Source: Pikeienuella litoralis (GTDB lineage Bacteria; Pseudomonadota; Alphaproteobacteria; Rhodobacterales; Rhodobacteraceae). Taken from it: 64,000 bases of DNA. The notes under the pieces are model-generated. The model was given only the letters and a program-made list of their open reading frames with translations. It was not told the origin of the DNA and did not search any database. A program made the position numbers and the translations under genes. Location of the stretch: NCBI RefSeq assembly GCF_037646705.1, contig NZ_JBBHER010000006.1, positions 1-64,000 on the forward strand, written 5' to 3'. This document shows positions 24,886 to 34,847 of this stretch, piece after piece (the stretch's first letter is position 1; every line of letters starts with the position of its first letter).

Positions 24886-26673
24886 TCAGCCCGCGAACGG
24901 GTCCACCGGCGACCATTCGTCGCCGTAATCCTCGTCGTCTTCGTCGTCGTCGTCTTCCGCCGGCGGCGGCGGCTCGTCAAGCGCCGCGAGGTCGCGAAGC
25001 GCCGCGATGCGGGCGCCGGGGAATGTCTTCAGCGCGGCCGCGACCAGCGGATGCGCGGCGGCCGCGCTCTCGTCGGCGAGGGCGGCGGCGCGCCGGGTCT
25101 CGCCGAGCGTCGGCGCGCCCGGCTCGCGCGTCAGCGCCACCATCCAGCGGGCGCCGGTCCAGGCCGAAAGCCGCGCGCCGAGCGTTTGCGCCAGATCGCC
25201 CGGCGCGCCGGCGGCGGGCGTGAACTCGATCCGGCCGGGGGCGTAGCGCACCAGATGCACGAAATCCTCGACATCGGTCAGGAGCTTCAGATCGCGCCGC
25301 TCCCGGATCAGCGCGACGATGTCGGAGAAGCTCTCATAGCGGGCGAGCGGCGACGGCGCGGCGGCGGCGCGCGGGGCCTCCAGCGGGCGGGCCGAGGCCG
25401 GGGCCGCGCCGCCGCGCGCGCTCGCGCCGGCCGAGGGGCCGGAGGGAGAGCCGGAGGGGGGCGCGGCCGCGGGCCCTCCCCCGCCGCCGCCGGGCGGCGC
25501 GCCGTCGAGCCGGCGGACGATATCCTCCGGCGTCGGCAATTCGGCGACATGGGTGAGGCGGATCACCGCCATCTCCGCCGCCATCATCGCGTTCGGCGCG
25601 CGCCCGACCTCGTCCAGCGCCTTCAGAAGCATCTGCCACATCCGCGCCAGCGCGCGCATCTCCAGCCCGTCCGCCAGCGTGCGGCCGCGGTCGCGCTCGT
25701 CGGCGCCCACGGTCGGGTCGTCCGCGTTCGACGGATTGATCTTCACGACGCTGATCCAGTGGGTCAGCTCGGCCAGATCGCGGAGAACGGCGACCGGGTC
25801 GGCGCCGTCGGCGTATTGGCCGGAAAGCTCTCCGAGCGCCGCCGCGGCGTCGCCCCGCATGATCGCCTCGAAGAGGTCGATCACGCGCCCCCGATCCGCG
25901 AGGCCGAGCATGGCGCGAATCTCCTCCGCGGTCGTCTCCTCCTCGCGCCCATGCGCGATCGCCTGATCGAGCAGCGAGAGCGCGTCCCGGACGGAGCCCT
26001 CCGCCGCGCGCGTGATCAGCGCCAGCGCCTCGGACGAGACCCGCGCGCCCTCCTCCGCCGCGATGCCGGCGAGATGCGCCATCATCGTCTCCGGCTCGAT
26101 CCGCCGGAGATCGAAGCGCTGGCAGCGCGACAGCACGGTGACCGGAACCTTGCGGATTTCGGTGGTGGCGAAGATGAACTTCACATGCGGCGGCGGCTCC
26201 TCCAGCGTCTTCAACAGCGCGTTGAAGGCCGAGACGCTCAACATGTGCACTTCGTCGATGATGTAGATCTTGTAGCGCGCCGACGCCGCCCGGTAGCGGA
26301 CCGAATCGATCAGCTCGCGGATGTCGCCGACGCCGGTGCGCGAGGCGGCGTCCATCTCCAGCACATCGACATGGCGGCTTTCGGCGATCTGGCGGCAGGG
26401 CTCGCACACGCCGCAGGGCGCGGTCGTCGGCCCGCCGGTCCCGTCCGGGCCGACGCAGTTCAGCCCCTTGGCGATGATGCGCGCGGTGGTGGTTTTGCCC
26501 ACCCCCCGCACCCCGGTCATGATGAAGGCGTGATGGATCCGGTCATGCGCGAAGGCGTTGGTCAGCACGCGGACCATCGGCTCCTGCCCGATCAGTTCGG
26601 CGAAGCTCTGCGGCCTGTGCTTTCTGGCCAGCGCCTGATAGGCGGCGCCTTCACCCGGCTGATCTTCGGCCAT
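24886..26673 (-). CDS. dnaX: DNA polymerase III subunits gamma and tau
   Basis: A 595-residue AAA+ clamp-loader subunit. The start at 26673 (MAEDQPGEG) has AAGGA upstream; the frame extends further without support. Walker A GVRGVGKTT is near residue 50, a zinc-binding set CVGPDG...CGVCEPC near 70-95, Walker B IIDEVHMLS near 135, and sensor 1 FATTEIRKVPVTVLSRCQRFDLRR near 170. After residue 370 comes a low-complexity Gly/Pro/Ala linker, then a tau-type domain and an acidic tail with DDDDEDDED. No A-rich slippery heptamer is visible, so a frameshift-made gamma form is unlikely. Confidence 0.95.
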   Translation of the reverse strand: MAEDQPGEGAAYQALARKHRPQSFAELIGQEPMVRVLTNAFAHDRIHHAFIMTGVRGVGKTTTARIIAKGLNCVGPDGTGGPTTAPCGVCEPCRQIAESRHVDVLEMDAASRTGVGDIRELIDSVRYRAASARYKIYIIDEVHMLSVSAFNALLKTLEEPPPHVKFIFATTEIRKVPVTVLSRCQRFDLRRIEPETMMAHLAGIAAEEGARVSSEALALITRAAEGSVRDALSLLDQAIAHGREEETTAEEIRAMLGLADRGRVIDLFEAIMRGDAAAALGELSGQYADGADPVAVLRDLAELTHWISVVKINPSNADDPTVGADERDRGRTLADGLEMRALARMWQMLLKALDEVGRAPNAMMAAEMAVIRLTHVAELPTPEDIVRRLDGAPPGGGGGGPAAAPPSGSPSGPSAGASARGGAAPASARPLEAPRAAAAPSPLARYESFSDIVALIRERRDLKLLTDVEDFVHLVRYAPGRIEFTPAAGAPGDLAQTLGARLSAWTGARWMVALTREPGAPTLGETRRAAALADESAAAAHPLVAAALKTFPGARIAALRDLAALDEPPPPAEDDDDEDDEDYGDEWSPVDPFAG

Positions 26674-26793
26674 TCCATCCTTCCTTCGGAAGCGCGCGTG
26701 GAGCCTATGTGGGGCGGGGCCTCGCCGCAAGACGAAGCGGGCGGCGCGCGGCCGCCCGCCCCGACTCTCCGGCCGCAGACCCCGGCGCGGCCC

Positions 26794-29217
26794 CTATTCG
26801 GCGGGGGGCGGCAGCGCCTCCAGCGCGGCTTTCGCCTCCGCGGTGAAGGCGAAGGCCCTCGGGTCCGCCGCCGCGGCGGCCTCCAGATGCGGGCGCGCCG
26901 AATCGGCGGCGTTCAGCGCCGCATAGGCGAGGCCGAGATGGTAGCGCACATATGGATTGCCCGGCAGCGCCTCGGCCGCAGGCTCCAGATAGCGCACCGC
27001 CTGGGTGTAGTCGCCGAGCTTGTAGCGGATCCAGCCATAGGTGTCCTGGAAGGCGGGAATCTCCACGCCCCGCAGCGCGCCGGAGATCTCCTCCGCTTCG
27101 GCGAGCGCCGCCGGGTCGTCGCCGTGATATTCGACGAGCAGGCTGGCGAGGTTGTTGGCCGCCACCATGGAGGTCGGCTGCGCCGCGAAAAGCGCGCGAT
27201 ACTGCGCGATCGCGTCTTCGGGGCGCTGGCGGGATTCGTAATACCCGCCGAGGAAAAGCCGCAGGCCGCTCGGCTGATCCACGACGTCGACGCCGGCGTT
27301 CATCAACGAGAGCATCTCCTCATCCCGGCCGAGAGCGAGATAGAGGCGCCCCAGCCCGAGCACGGGCGCCTGCGCCCGCGGGTTGGCGGCCATCGCCGCC
27401 TTGTAATCCGCCTCGGCGGAGGCGGCGTCGTTCTGGCTGGCGTGGAGCGACGCCCGCAACATCAGAGCCTGGACGTTCTGGGGATTCTCTTCGAGGACGT
27501 CGGCGAGGAAGGCCATCGCCTTGTCGATTTCGCCGGCCTTGTAATAGACCTGAACCGTCGCCGCGAGGGTGGAATCGCGCTGCGACGGGTCCTTCGAGAT
27601 GTTTTCGAGGACCGACAGGCTCTCATCGAACCTGTTCTGCCCGCTCAGCGTCGCCGCGCGCACCCGCATCGCCGCGTCCCGGTCGACAGCGGCCAGCTGG
27701 GCCGCGGTCTGATCCGCGCCGGTCCAGTCGCCCGCGCGAAGCTGGGCCTCGGCCAGCGCCGTCAGGAGATCCTTGTCGCTGGGCTGGCGGCGGACGGCTT
27801 CGGTCAACACCGTCGCAATCGCGTCGTCACGCTGGTTCAGCCGCAGAAAGCTCACATACTCCATCGTGATTTCAGGGCTGTAGCCGGACGCCTCCATCGC
27901 GGCGGAGTAATTCTCGCTGGCGATGTCGGTGCCGCCGGTGCGCTGATGGGTCCGCGCCGAGAGCAGAAGCAGCTGCGCGTTGCTGGGGTCGCCCGCAAGG
28001 CCGGCCCGGATGTCGAGCAGCGCGTTGGTGTAATCCTCGTCCGAAAAGCGAAGCGCCGCCCGGATGGTGAGCGCGTCCACGTTGGTGGGGGCGTTTTCCA
28101 GCACCGACTGAACCAGCTCCAGCGCCTTCGCCCGGTCGTCTTCACGCAGAAGATGGCGGGCGAGAATCAGCCGGACCTTGTTCAGCTCGACGTCGTCGTC
28201 GGCGGCTTCGAGCCCCGCGATGATGTCGGCGAGGCGCGTTTTCGCCTCTTCGGTTTCGCCCTGGCCGTATTCGAGCTGCGCCAGCGCCACCCGATAGGGG
28301 GTCTTGTCCTCGCGGTCGGCGATCAGGCGCTCCAGCTCCTCGCGCGCCGCGGCCTCGCCCTTCTCCGAGAAGACGAACCTCACGACGCGAAGCGCCGCTT
28401 CGGAATCATCCGGCCGGGCTTCGGCGATGGAGCGGAGCGTCGCCTCCGCGTCCGCGGCCCGGTCGTTCTGAACATACCAGCGGGCGAGCGCGGTCTTGAG
28501 GGAGGTCTGATCGGGGAACAGGCCCGCCAGTTGTTCGAGATAGGCGCCGACCTGCTCCGTGTCGCCCCGCCTCTCCAGAGCCTGAAGCTTCACCAGCGCG
28601 ACGCCGAGATCCTCCGGCGCGCGCGCGGTGATGTCGTCCGCGATGGCGAGGGCGCCGTCGATATCGTCCGCGTTGAGCCGCTCTCCGATCAGGACCGCGT
28701 GCGCGGTCGGGTTCGCCGGGTCGAGCGCGATCGCCCGCTTCGCGAAGTCCAGCGCGGTGTCGCTGTTGCCGAGCCGCAGCGACACGCCGGCCTTCAGAAC
28801 CAGCGCGGCGACGTTCTGGGGCGCCGCGGCGACCGCGGCGTCCGCCTGAATCAGCGCGTCGTCCAGCTGCCCCCCGAGCATCATGATCTGCCCGAGCTTC
28901 ACCAGCGCGGTCTCGTTTTTCGGCTCGACCCCGACGACCTTGTTCAGGTGCCCGAGCATCGCGGGATAGTTCTGTTGGCGTTCGTAGATTTCGACCATGC
29001 CGAGATGCGCCGGCACGTTGTCCGCGTCGATCGCGAGGGCGTTGCGGAATTCGACGGTCGCCTTCTCCAGCGCCCCCTCGGCGACGAGCTCCTGGCCGCT
29101 CTCCACATGCTTGGCGAGCCGGTCCTCCGCGGTGTCGCACGCGGCGACGGCCAGCGAGCCCAGCGCCAGAACGATGACGAGCATCAGTCGATTCACTTGT
29201 CTTGAAAAAGCGCCCAT
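26794..29217 (-). CDS. Exosortase-system TPR-repeat lipoprotein, PrsT-like
   Basis: An 807-residue lipoprotein with lipobox VAAC (Cys27) after a hydrophobic signal segment. GGAGG lies 8 bases before the ATG. The rest is a continuous array of about twenty TPR-like units (for example EKATVEFRNALAIDADNVPAHLGMVEIYERQQNYPAMLGHLNKV), matching the PEP-CTERM system protein PrsT in length and composition. In known systems PrsT-type proteins accompany exosortase and polysaccharide genes and are thought to take part in export across the envelope. It is the last gene of the locus and lies 123 bp after the kinase gene. Confidence 0.87.
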   Translation of the reverse strand: MGAFSRQVNRLMLVIVLALGSLAVAACDTAEDRLAKHVESGQELVAEGALEKATVEFRNALAIDADNVPAHLGMVEIYERQQNYPAMLGHLNKVVGVEPKNETALVKLGQIMMLGGQLDDALIQADAAVAAAPQNVAALVLKAGVSLRLGNSDTALDFAKRAIALDPANPTAHAVLIGERLNADDIDGALAIADDITARAPEDLGVALVKLQALERRGDTEQVGAYLEQLAGLFPDQTSLKTALARWYVQNDRAADAEATLRSIAEARPDDSEAALRVVRFVFSEKGEAAAREELERLIADREDKTPYRVALAQLEYGQGETEEAKTRLADIIAGLEAADDDVELNKVRLILARHLLREDDRAKALELVQSVLENAPTNVDALTIRAALRFSDEDYTNALLDIRAGLAGDPSNAQLLLLSARTHQRTGGTDIASENYSAAMEASGYSPEITMEYVSFLRLNQRDDAIATVLTEAVRRQPSDKDLLTALAEAQLRAGDWTGADQTAAQLAAVDRDAAMRVRAATLSGQNRFDESLSVLENISKDPSQRDSTLAATVQVYYKAGEIDKAMAFLADVLEENPQNVQALMLRASLHASQNDAASAEADYKAAMAANPRAQAPVLGLGRLYLALGRDEEMLSLMNAGVDVVDQPSGLRLFLGGYYESRQRPEDAIAQYRALFAAQPTSMVAANNLASLLVEYHGDDPAALAEAEEISGALRGVEIPAFQDTYGWIRYKLGDYTQAVRYLEPAAEALPGNPYVRYHLGLAYAALNAADSARPHLEAAAAADPRAFAFTAEAKAALEALPPPAE

Positions 29218-29340
29218 CGGGACACGACCTCCAATTCTGAGAAATTACGCGCGCCCCGGCCGGAAGACGGCGGCGCGCGGCGGATCGACGCCGAATGACG
29301 ACACGCGCCGCTTTGGCCTGGCGCGCTCATCTCGGGTCGA

Positions 29341-30177
29341 TCATGCATATTCATAGGCCCTTCCGCTGACGTCATCCTCTCCCTTGTTGAGAAGGACGCC
29401 AAGGAAATTGACGTGATCGACGAACATTTGCTCGCAATACTCGATTTCCTTCGCTTTCGTCTGCCCGCCCGCCGCGACCATGAGCACGCAGTCGACCTGG
29501 TCCATGAACGCGATCGCGTCGTCGCTGACCAGCATCGGCGGCAGATCGTAGATCACGATGTCCGGGTCCAGCCGCTTCACGGCCGCATCGAGGCGCTTCG
29601 ACGTCATTTCGTCCTGGATCAGCTCCGTGGAATCGCGCACCCGCTCGCCGTTGAGGGCGAGGGCGAGATTGTCGCCGAAGCGGACGACCGCGCTCTCGAG
29701 CGGCGTCTGGCCGTTCAGGAACCAGGCGATCGGGGAGACCTCCTTCAACCCCAGAATACGCGAGATCGTCGGCGCCTTCAGATCCATGTCCACCAGCAGC
29801 GTCTTGAGATCCGGCTGGCGCGCGAAGCTGAACGCCAGATTGGTCGCGACGAGGGTCTTGCCGCATCCCTTGGTCGGCGAGGTGATCGCGATCCGCCGCC
29901 AGCCGTTGTCCCGAAACACCTTGAGAAGCCGCGTCCTGAGGAGATCGAAGGGGATATGCGCGACATCGGTCTTGGCGTAGGTGACGATCCGGGAGCGATG
30001 CAGCTGCCCCGCCGAGAGCTCGACCTCCCGGAGCGACTCCCAGAGCGCCGACGCCTCCGTGGGCGCGGCCGCAGGCGACGCGGGCGCGGCCCCAGGCCCG
30101 CTCGCGGCCCGCCCGGCGGCCTCGCCTTCCCGCTGCGCCCTCGCCTTGTCGATCGCTTGTTTCAGTCTTTCGACCAT
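29341..30177 (-). CDS. Polysaccharide-associated tyrosine autokinase (CpsD/CapB family)
   Basis: A 278-residue bacterial tyrosine kinase. The Walker A SPTKGCGKT is near residue 99, Walker A' LLVDMDLKAP near 125 and Walker B VIYDLPPML near 210. The first 50 residues are an Ala/Pro-rich linker after a short helix. The C-terminus has only a short tyrosine-containing tail (AYEYA). Such kinases control chain length and export of exopolysaccharide by cycling with a Wzz-like partner, here the next upstream gene at 30208. They are regular members of exosortase loci (EpsG-like). Confidence 0.88.
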   Translation of the reverse strand: MVERLKQAIDKARAQREGEAAGRAASGPGAAPASPAAAPTEASALWESLREVELSAGQLHRSRIVTYAKTDVAHIPFDLLRTRLLKVFRDNGWRRIAITSPTKGCGKTLVATNLAFSFARQPDLKTLLVDMDLKAPTISRILGLKEVSPIAWFLNGQTPLESAVVRFGDNLALALNGERVRDSTELIQDEMTSKRLDAAVKRLDPDIVIYDLPPMLVSDDAIAFMDQVDCVLMVAAGGQTKAKEIEYCEQMFVDHVNFLGVLLNKGEDDVSGRAYEYA

Positions 30178-30207
30178 GATTCCGTATCCTTGTCGCGGGC
30201 GTTCCGC

Positions 30208-31815
30208 CTAGAAGCGCCGCTCGATGAGCTCGATCAGAAAATTGATCCCGGTTTTCTGCGCCAGACGCTCGGCCAGAACGGAGAGCGGCAAGAAATATTG
30301 GTCGATCGCGAACAGGATCGCCGGGACGCCGACGAGAATGGCGAACGCGGCGATCGCCAGGCGCCACCGGCGCGCCCGGATCTCGCGGCGCGTCCGGATA
30401 TAGGGAACGACGACGATGGGCCGCAGATTGACCCGGCGCTGAAGATCGCTGGACGATCGGATCGACGTGTTCAGAAGTTCGACCAGGACGGCGAGCATGA
30501 CGCCGAACGCCAGAGAGCCGCCGACGCCGATTCCGGCGATGGCCAGCCGGTTCGGGGAATCGGGCTCGGTCGGCACCTGGGCCTGCTCGATCACCACCAG
30601 CCGCTCCGCCTGGCGGTTGATCTCCAGCTTTTCGCCGGTCTCCGCCTCGGCCAGTTTGCTCGACGCGACGGACAGGTTCTCCTGCGTTTCGGCCAGCCGC
30701 CGCTGAAGCGACAGCAGCGCGCTCTCGACCTGCGGCGCACGGGTCACCGCATCGCGGAGCTTCGCGAGCTTCTCTTCCGCCTCCGCGGCGCGCTGGTCGA
30801 TCCTGGCGATCTCATTGCTGATGAGCGTGAGCTGCCGCGCCAGCCGCTCGCGCTGTTGCTCCATCGGGTCCATCACCTGGCCGGTCTCCGGCGAGACCGT
30901 CTCCAGCTGCTTTTCGAGCGCGCTGATCCGCGCTTCGAGCGCGCGCACCGTCGGGTGCGACGGCGAGAGGACGCCGCGCTGCTGCGCAAGCGTGTTCCGA
31001 AGGGTGTTGAGCTGCTGCTGCTCCGGCGTCACCTTCTCATCCGAGACCCCGGAGAGACCCTGCGCCAGCATCGCTTCGATCTCCTGGCGCTGCGTCTCGA
31101 GGGCGAGCCGCCGCTCCTCCCCGTCATAGATCTGCTTCTCCAGCGACTGGATCTCGTCGATGCGATAGGCGGTCGTCCCCGGCAAGGCGTCGGCGTTCTC
31201 GCTCTTGAAGGCGACGATCTGGTTTTCGAGGTCGAGCATCTGGCTCGACAGCCGCGTGACCGCCTGCCGGAAGAACGCGACCGTTTCGGTCGCGCGCTCC
31301 GTCCGCTGCCGAAGATTGAGGTCCAGCGCGCGCGTCACGAATTCATTCGCGACCGCGGCGGCCCCGACCGGCGTCGTCGCCTTGACGGAGATCGTGAACG
31401 CCGACACCGGGGCCGGGCCGCGCCGATAGGTCTGCCCGCCATATTCGATGCTCTCGAATGTGGTCTCCTCGCGCAGGCGTTCGATCTTGTCGCCGAGGGT
31501 CATCTGGGTGAAGTCCGAATAGAGATCGAACTTGTCGATGATCTCGACCAGGTTCTGGCGGGTCAGAAGCCGCTGGCGAATCACCTCCATCCGCTCCGCC
31601 GCCGACGCCGTGACGGTCGAACGGGCGAGCTCATCCGGGATCTGCTGGCTCTCCACCAGGATATGCGCTGTGGCGGAGTAGACCGGCGGGAGGATATAGG
31701 CGACGCCAAGCGCCAGCGGGGTCAGCAGGACGAAGCAGAGCGCCACGATCCACGCGCGGCGCTTCACCACCCCGAGCACATCGCCCATTCCCATACCTGC
31801 GCTATCAGCCATCAT
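30208..31815 (-). CDS. Wzz-type polysaccharide chain-length determinant (exosortase-system type)
   Basis: A 535-residue inner-membrane protein with membrane segments near residues 22-45 and 440-460 and a second C-terminal hydrophobic stretch near 480. A long coiled-coil periplasmic domain (about 180-400, rich in Gln, Glu and Leu) lies between them. The beginning GDVLGVVKRRAWIVALCFVLLTPLALGVAYILPPVYSATAHILVESQQIP is typical of the XrtA-associated chain-length family. Unlike kinase-fused Wzc proteins it lacks the ATPase domain, which is supplied by the adjacent kinase gene. It governs polymer length of an exported polysaccharide. Confidence 0.88.
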   Translation of the reverse strand: MMADSAGMGMGDVLGVVKRRAWIVALCFVLLTPLALGVAYILPPVYSATAHILVESQQIPDELARSTVTASAAERMEVIRQRLLTRQNLVEIIDKFDLYSDFTQMTLGDKIERLREETTFESIEYGGQTYRRGPAPVSAFTISVKATTPVGAAAVANEFVTRALDLNLRQRTERATETVAFFRQAVTRLSSQMLDLENQIVAFKSENADALPGTTAYRIDEIQSLEKQIYDGEERRLALETQRQEIEAMLAQGLSGVSDEKVTPEQQQLNTLRNTLAQQRGVLSPSHPTVRALEARISALEKQLETVSPETGQVMDPMEQQRERLARQLTLISNEIARIDQRAAEAEEKLAKLRDAVTRAPQVESALLSLQRRLAETQENLSVASSKLAEAETGEKLEINRQAERLVVIEQAQVPTEPDSPNRLAIAGIGVGGSLAFGVMLAVLVELLNTSIRSSSDLQRRVNLRPIVVVPYIRTRREIRARRWRLAIAAFAILVGVPAILFAIDQYFLPLSVLAERLAQKTGINFLIELIERRF

Positions 31816-31883
31816 TCACACTCATGCTTTCGGCCCGGCCTGCGCCGGACGCTCATCTCGTACCCGTCTCTCATGAGAGAGGC

Positions 31884-32771
31884 TTATTTGCCGCTCACCA
31901 GTTTTGGAATCGGCCGCAGCGCGGCGAACTGGTTGTAAATGCCGCGCCGCTTGGCGCTGTCCAGAAATTCGTTCAAGAGATCCTCTCCAATCACCCGCCG
32001 TTCGGCTGAGAACCCATAGAGCAAACAAAAATCGCATAAAATATTGATTAACCGCGGCACGCCGCCGGTCGCCTCATGGATCAATTCGCAGGTCCGCTCC
32101 GGAAAGATCTCGGTGGTCGCGCCCGCGATCGCCAGCCTCCGGCGGATGTATTTCGTCGTCTCCACCTTCGAAAGCGGGCCAAGGTTGAAATCGGAACTGA
32201 TCCGCTGAGAAAACTGCCGCAGCTCGGGGCGCGCGATCAGATCGCGCAATTCGGGCTGGCCGACAAGGATGATCTGCAGCAGCTCGTCCTTCTCCGAATT
32301 GATGTTGGAGAGCATCCGCAGCTCCTCCAACGCCCGAACGCCGAGATTCTGCGCCTCGTCGAAGATCAGCAGCACGCGGCGCTTCTGGGCGTAGGCCTCG
32401 ATGACGAAGTCCTGAAACCGCTTGAAGAGCGTGACATAGGGTTCATCGGCGTCGAATGGCTGATCGAGCGCCATCATCACCCAGTGCAGAAGTTCGCCCC
32501 GGCCGTCCTGCATGTTGGAGATGAGGCCGGTGGTGACCTCCTCCGGGATCTCGCGCAGGAGCTTGCGCAGCAGGGTCGTCTTCCCCGCGCCCACCTCGCC
32601 GGTGATCACCGTGATCGGCGCGCGGGTCATCACGCCGTAGCGCAGCATCGTGAACGCCATGATGTGGCTGTCCGACCAGAACAGGAAATCCGGGTCGGGC
32701 AAGGTCAGAAACGGCCTCTGCGAGAGACCGTAGAACGATTCGTACATGATCGCCCCGCCGTCTGAATTCAT
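31884..32771 (-). CDS. Exosortase system-associated AAA ATPase (TIGR03015-like)
   Basis: A 295-residue ExeA-like ATPase. The start at 32771 is chosen for its GGAGG; the family usually begins at the Met eight residues on (MYESFYGLSQRPF). Walker A GEVGAGKTT is near residue 60, Walker B LLIFDEAQNL near 140, and the sensor region ILVGQPELRDLI near 175. The C-terminal ATGGVPRLINILCDFCLLYGF is characteristic of this family. Members occur only in loci for exosortase and exopolysaccharide, where their exact task is unclear. Neighbours on both sides are of the same system. Confidence 0.88.
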   Translation of the reverse strand: MNSDGGAIMYESFYGLSQRPFLTLPDPDFLFWSDSHIMAFTMLRYGVMTRAPITVITGEVGAGKTTLLRKLLREIPEEVTTGLISNMQDGRGELLHWVMMALDQPFDADEPYVTLFKRFQDFVIEAYAQKRRVLLIFDEAQNLGVRALEELRMLSNINSEKDELLQIILVGQPELRDLIARPELRQFSQRISSDFNLGPLSKVETTKYIRRRLAIAGATTEIFPERTCELIHEATGGVPRLINILCDFCLLYGFSAERRVIGEDLLNEFLDSAKRRGIYNQFAALRPIPKLVSGK

Positions 32772-33028
32772 GCCGTCCTCCGGCTTTTTCACCACATCAC
32801 CCGCATCAGACGCCGCCACGCCCCGTCCCTGCGAAGGCGCTTCGCCTTCGGGGCCGGATCACGCGCCGCGCTCGCCGCGTCGACGATCCTCGCCTCCTGA
32901 ACAGGGCCGGCGCGCCACCCCGCGCGCCCGGGACCATGCAACCCACGAGGATGTTATCACACGAGAGCAACCAACAATGTGCTAATTTCCACAGCCCGTT
33001 TCAACCGTCCCGGATCGGTCCGGTCAAA

Positions 33029-34648
33029 TCAGTTCGGCACGAAACGGGGAATGATTTTCAACGTATCGTCCAGAAACGCCTGGAGGCGGGCGTCGGCCTG
33101 CTCGTCGGTCTCGCCGCGCATGATCGGCGTGATGACGCGCACCAGCCCGCCGTCGCTCCGCCCCATCGTCAGCGCGTCGATCACGGTCGTCGCCTTCGCG
33201 AGGTAGTCGTTCGTCAGCCGCCGGCCGCGCTCCTCGAACCAGTAATAGACCAGCTGCCGGCTGAGCCCCTTCTGGATCAGCGCGCGGTTGACCGGCAGCA
33301 TCGTCGTTTTCCCGCCGACGTCCTTCACGCTGACTTCCGTCCGCCTGATCTTCGACATCTCCCAGCCGCCGGCGGGGATGCAGACCTCCGGGGAGTGGAT
33401 GCCGTCCCCCTCGGTCTGACGCTCGTAATAGGCGATGAAAAGATCGACCGGCGCGCCCTCGTTCGGCGAGATGAACGCCGCCGAATGATAGTCGTCCGCG
33501 CCGAGGACGCTCTCCACCGCCGGGTCCAGCAGCTGCGCCGGGCCGGACCGCCAATCGGCGATCCGCCGCGGAAAGAGCACGAGCGGATCGCGGATGACCT
33601 CGGCCTGCGCCCGCTCCGGCGCCAGATGCCAGCCGAGCCCGACCGCCCCCGTAAGCAGCGCCGCGCCGACCAGCGCCGCGGAGAGCCTGATCGAGAAGAT
33701 CCGGGCGAATTGCCCGCCAAGCCCGCTGAACTCCAGGTCGAGCGCCTCGGAAAGCGGCCGCTTGTCGTTCGCGATCCACTGCATCAGCCGCGCGAGCCCG
33801 AACAGGATCAGGACGCAGGCGATGAAGATCACCCAGCCTTCGAAGAAATGGAGGAACCCCTCGGCCTGCGCGATCCCGTAATTGTCCACCAGCACGCCGA
33901 TCACGCCGATCCGGAACGAATTCATCAGGATCGTGATCGGAGCGGCGGAGAGCAGCAGCACCGCCTTGTGCCACACCGGCCCCTGATACAGCACCGCGAA
34001 GATGTAGGAGAAGCTCATCACCGGGAAGAGATAGCGCAGGCCCGAGCAGGCCTCCGCGACGTGAAGCTTGTAGACGCCGAGGTCGATGATGTTGCCGTCC
34101 AGGAACACCGGGATGTTCATCAGCCGGATCAGCGCGACGCCGATCTCGGAGGAGATGAACTGGAGGTTGATCGACACCTGCCAATAGAGAAAGGCCGGCA
34201 GCGGCAGCATGAACACCAGATGCAGGACCGGCGGCCAGTACTCCCGGCCATGGCGCCAGCCGAATCCGACCAGCACCACCCCGTAGAACCAGAGGATCAT
34301 CGCGTAGGTGACGATATCGGGGATATGCGCGACGTTGCCCAGCATCGCGATCAGCAGCGTGAACGCGATCAGCGCGACGCCCGGCCAGCGATCAGTGACC
34401 GTCGACGGCGGGCGCGGCGTGGCGCTCAGTTGCCGCAGAAAGAGGTAGAACGACAGCATCGGGATCAGCGGCCCGTGGCTGTACTCGGGCAGCCGCCACG
34501 CATCGAAAAGAGCGAAAAAACCGCTCCAGAACACCGCGACGCCGGACGCGACAAGGAGGACGAACAGTCCGAAACCCGGCCCCAGATTCCGGCCGAATCT
34601 CGATACGACGCCCCCGGAGCTTCGTTCCTTAGCAATCACTGCGACCAT
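33029..34648 (-). CDS. xrtD: Exosortase fused to EpsI domain, VPLPA-CTERM-type (XrtD-like)
   Basis: A 539-residue membrane protein. Residues 25-290 form the exosortase with about eight membrane segments. The catalytic triad is visible: Cys201 in AEACSGLRYLF, Arg246 in NSFRIG and His267 in GFLHFFEG. Residues about 315-539 form the EpsI-like periplasmic domain, containing SPEVCIPAGGWEM. The fusion is the hallmark of exosortase D, which processes proteins with a VPLPA-CTERM tail. No such substrate is encoded in the window. GGAG lies 9 bases before the ATG. It is first in the locus, 199 bp after asd. Confidence 0.9.
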   Translation of the reverse strand: MVAVIAKERSSGGVVSRFGRNLGPGFGLFVLLVASGVAVFWSGFFALFDAWRLPEYSHGPLIPMLSFYLFLRQLSATPRPPSTVTDRWPGVALIAFTLLIAMLGNVAHIPDIVTYAMILWFYGVVLVGFGWRHGREYWPPVLHLVFMLPLPAFLYWQVSINLQFISSEIGVALIRLMNIPVFLDGNIIDLGVYKLHVAEACSGLRYLFPVMSFSYIFAVLYQGPVWHKAVLLLSAAPITILMNSFRIGVIGVLVDNYGIAQAEGFLHFFEGWVIFIACVLILFGLARLMQWIANDKRPLSEALDLEFSGLGGQFARIFSIRLSAALVGAALLTGAVGLGWHLAPERAQAEVIRDPLVLFPRRIADWRSGPAQLLDPAVESVLGADDYHSAAFISPNEGAPVDLFIAYYERQTEGDGIHSPEVCIPAGGWEMSKIRRTEVSVKDVGGKTTMLPVNRALIQKGLSRQLVYYWFEERGRRLTNDYLAKATTVIDALTMGRSDGGLVRVITPIMRGETDEQADARLQAFLDDTLKIIPRFVPN

Positions 34649-34847
34649 CCCACCGCTCCAAACAAGAGCCGGAGCTCTTCCCGTTCCTTACACAAACACG
34701 GAGTATCGGCAACCTGCCCCACCAGGCCGGCTTTGATCAATGCCTTGCCTGGTTTCTACACGCGATTGTGGCTTCTGTGGCTTCCTTGTCGCATCGAATT
34801 GCAAACCAATCATGTAGATGGGCAAAAAGTTCGGAGCGGCGCCGGGC

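Noticed and set aside
26674..26793. Possible small SRP RNA gene near dnaX
   Set aside because: The GC-rich gap lacks the conserved SRP core sequence and tetraloop.
25051..29205. Very long plus-strand open frame opposite dnaX and the TPR gene (also similar ones at 4161-5963, 19418-22366, 36283-39519)
   Set aside because: These are antisense shadows produced by GC-rich codon use. They are Arg/Ala/Gly-rich, lack motifs and lie opposite genes with clear families.
34649..34847. Sigma-54 promoter before the exosortase gene (TGG...TTGC-like sequence on the minus strand)
   Set aside because: The GG and GC elements are one base out of the required spacing, so the match is not convincing.
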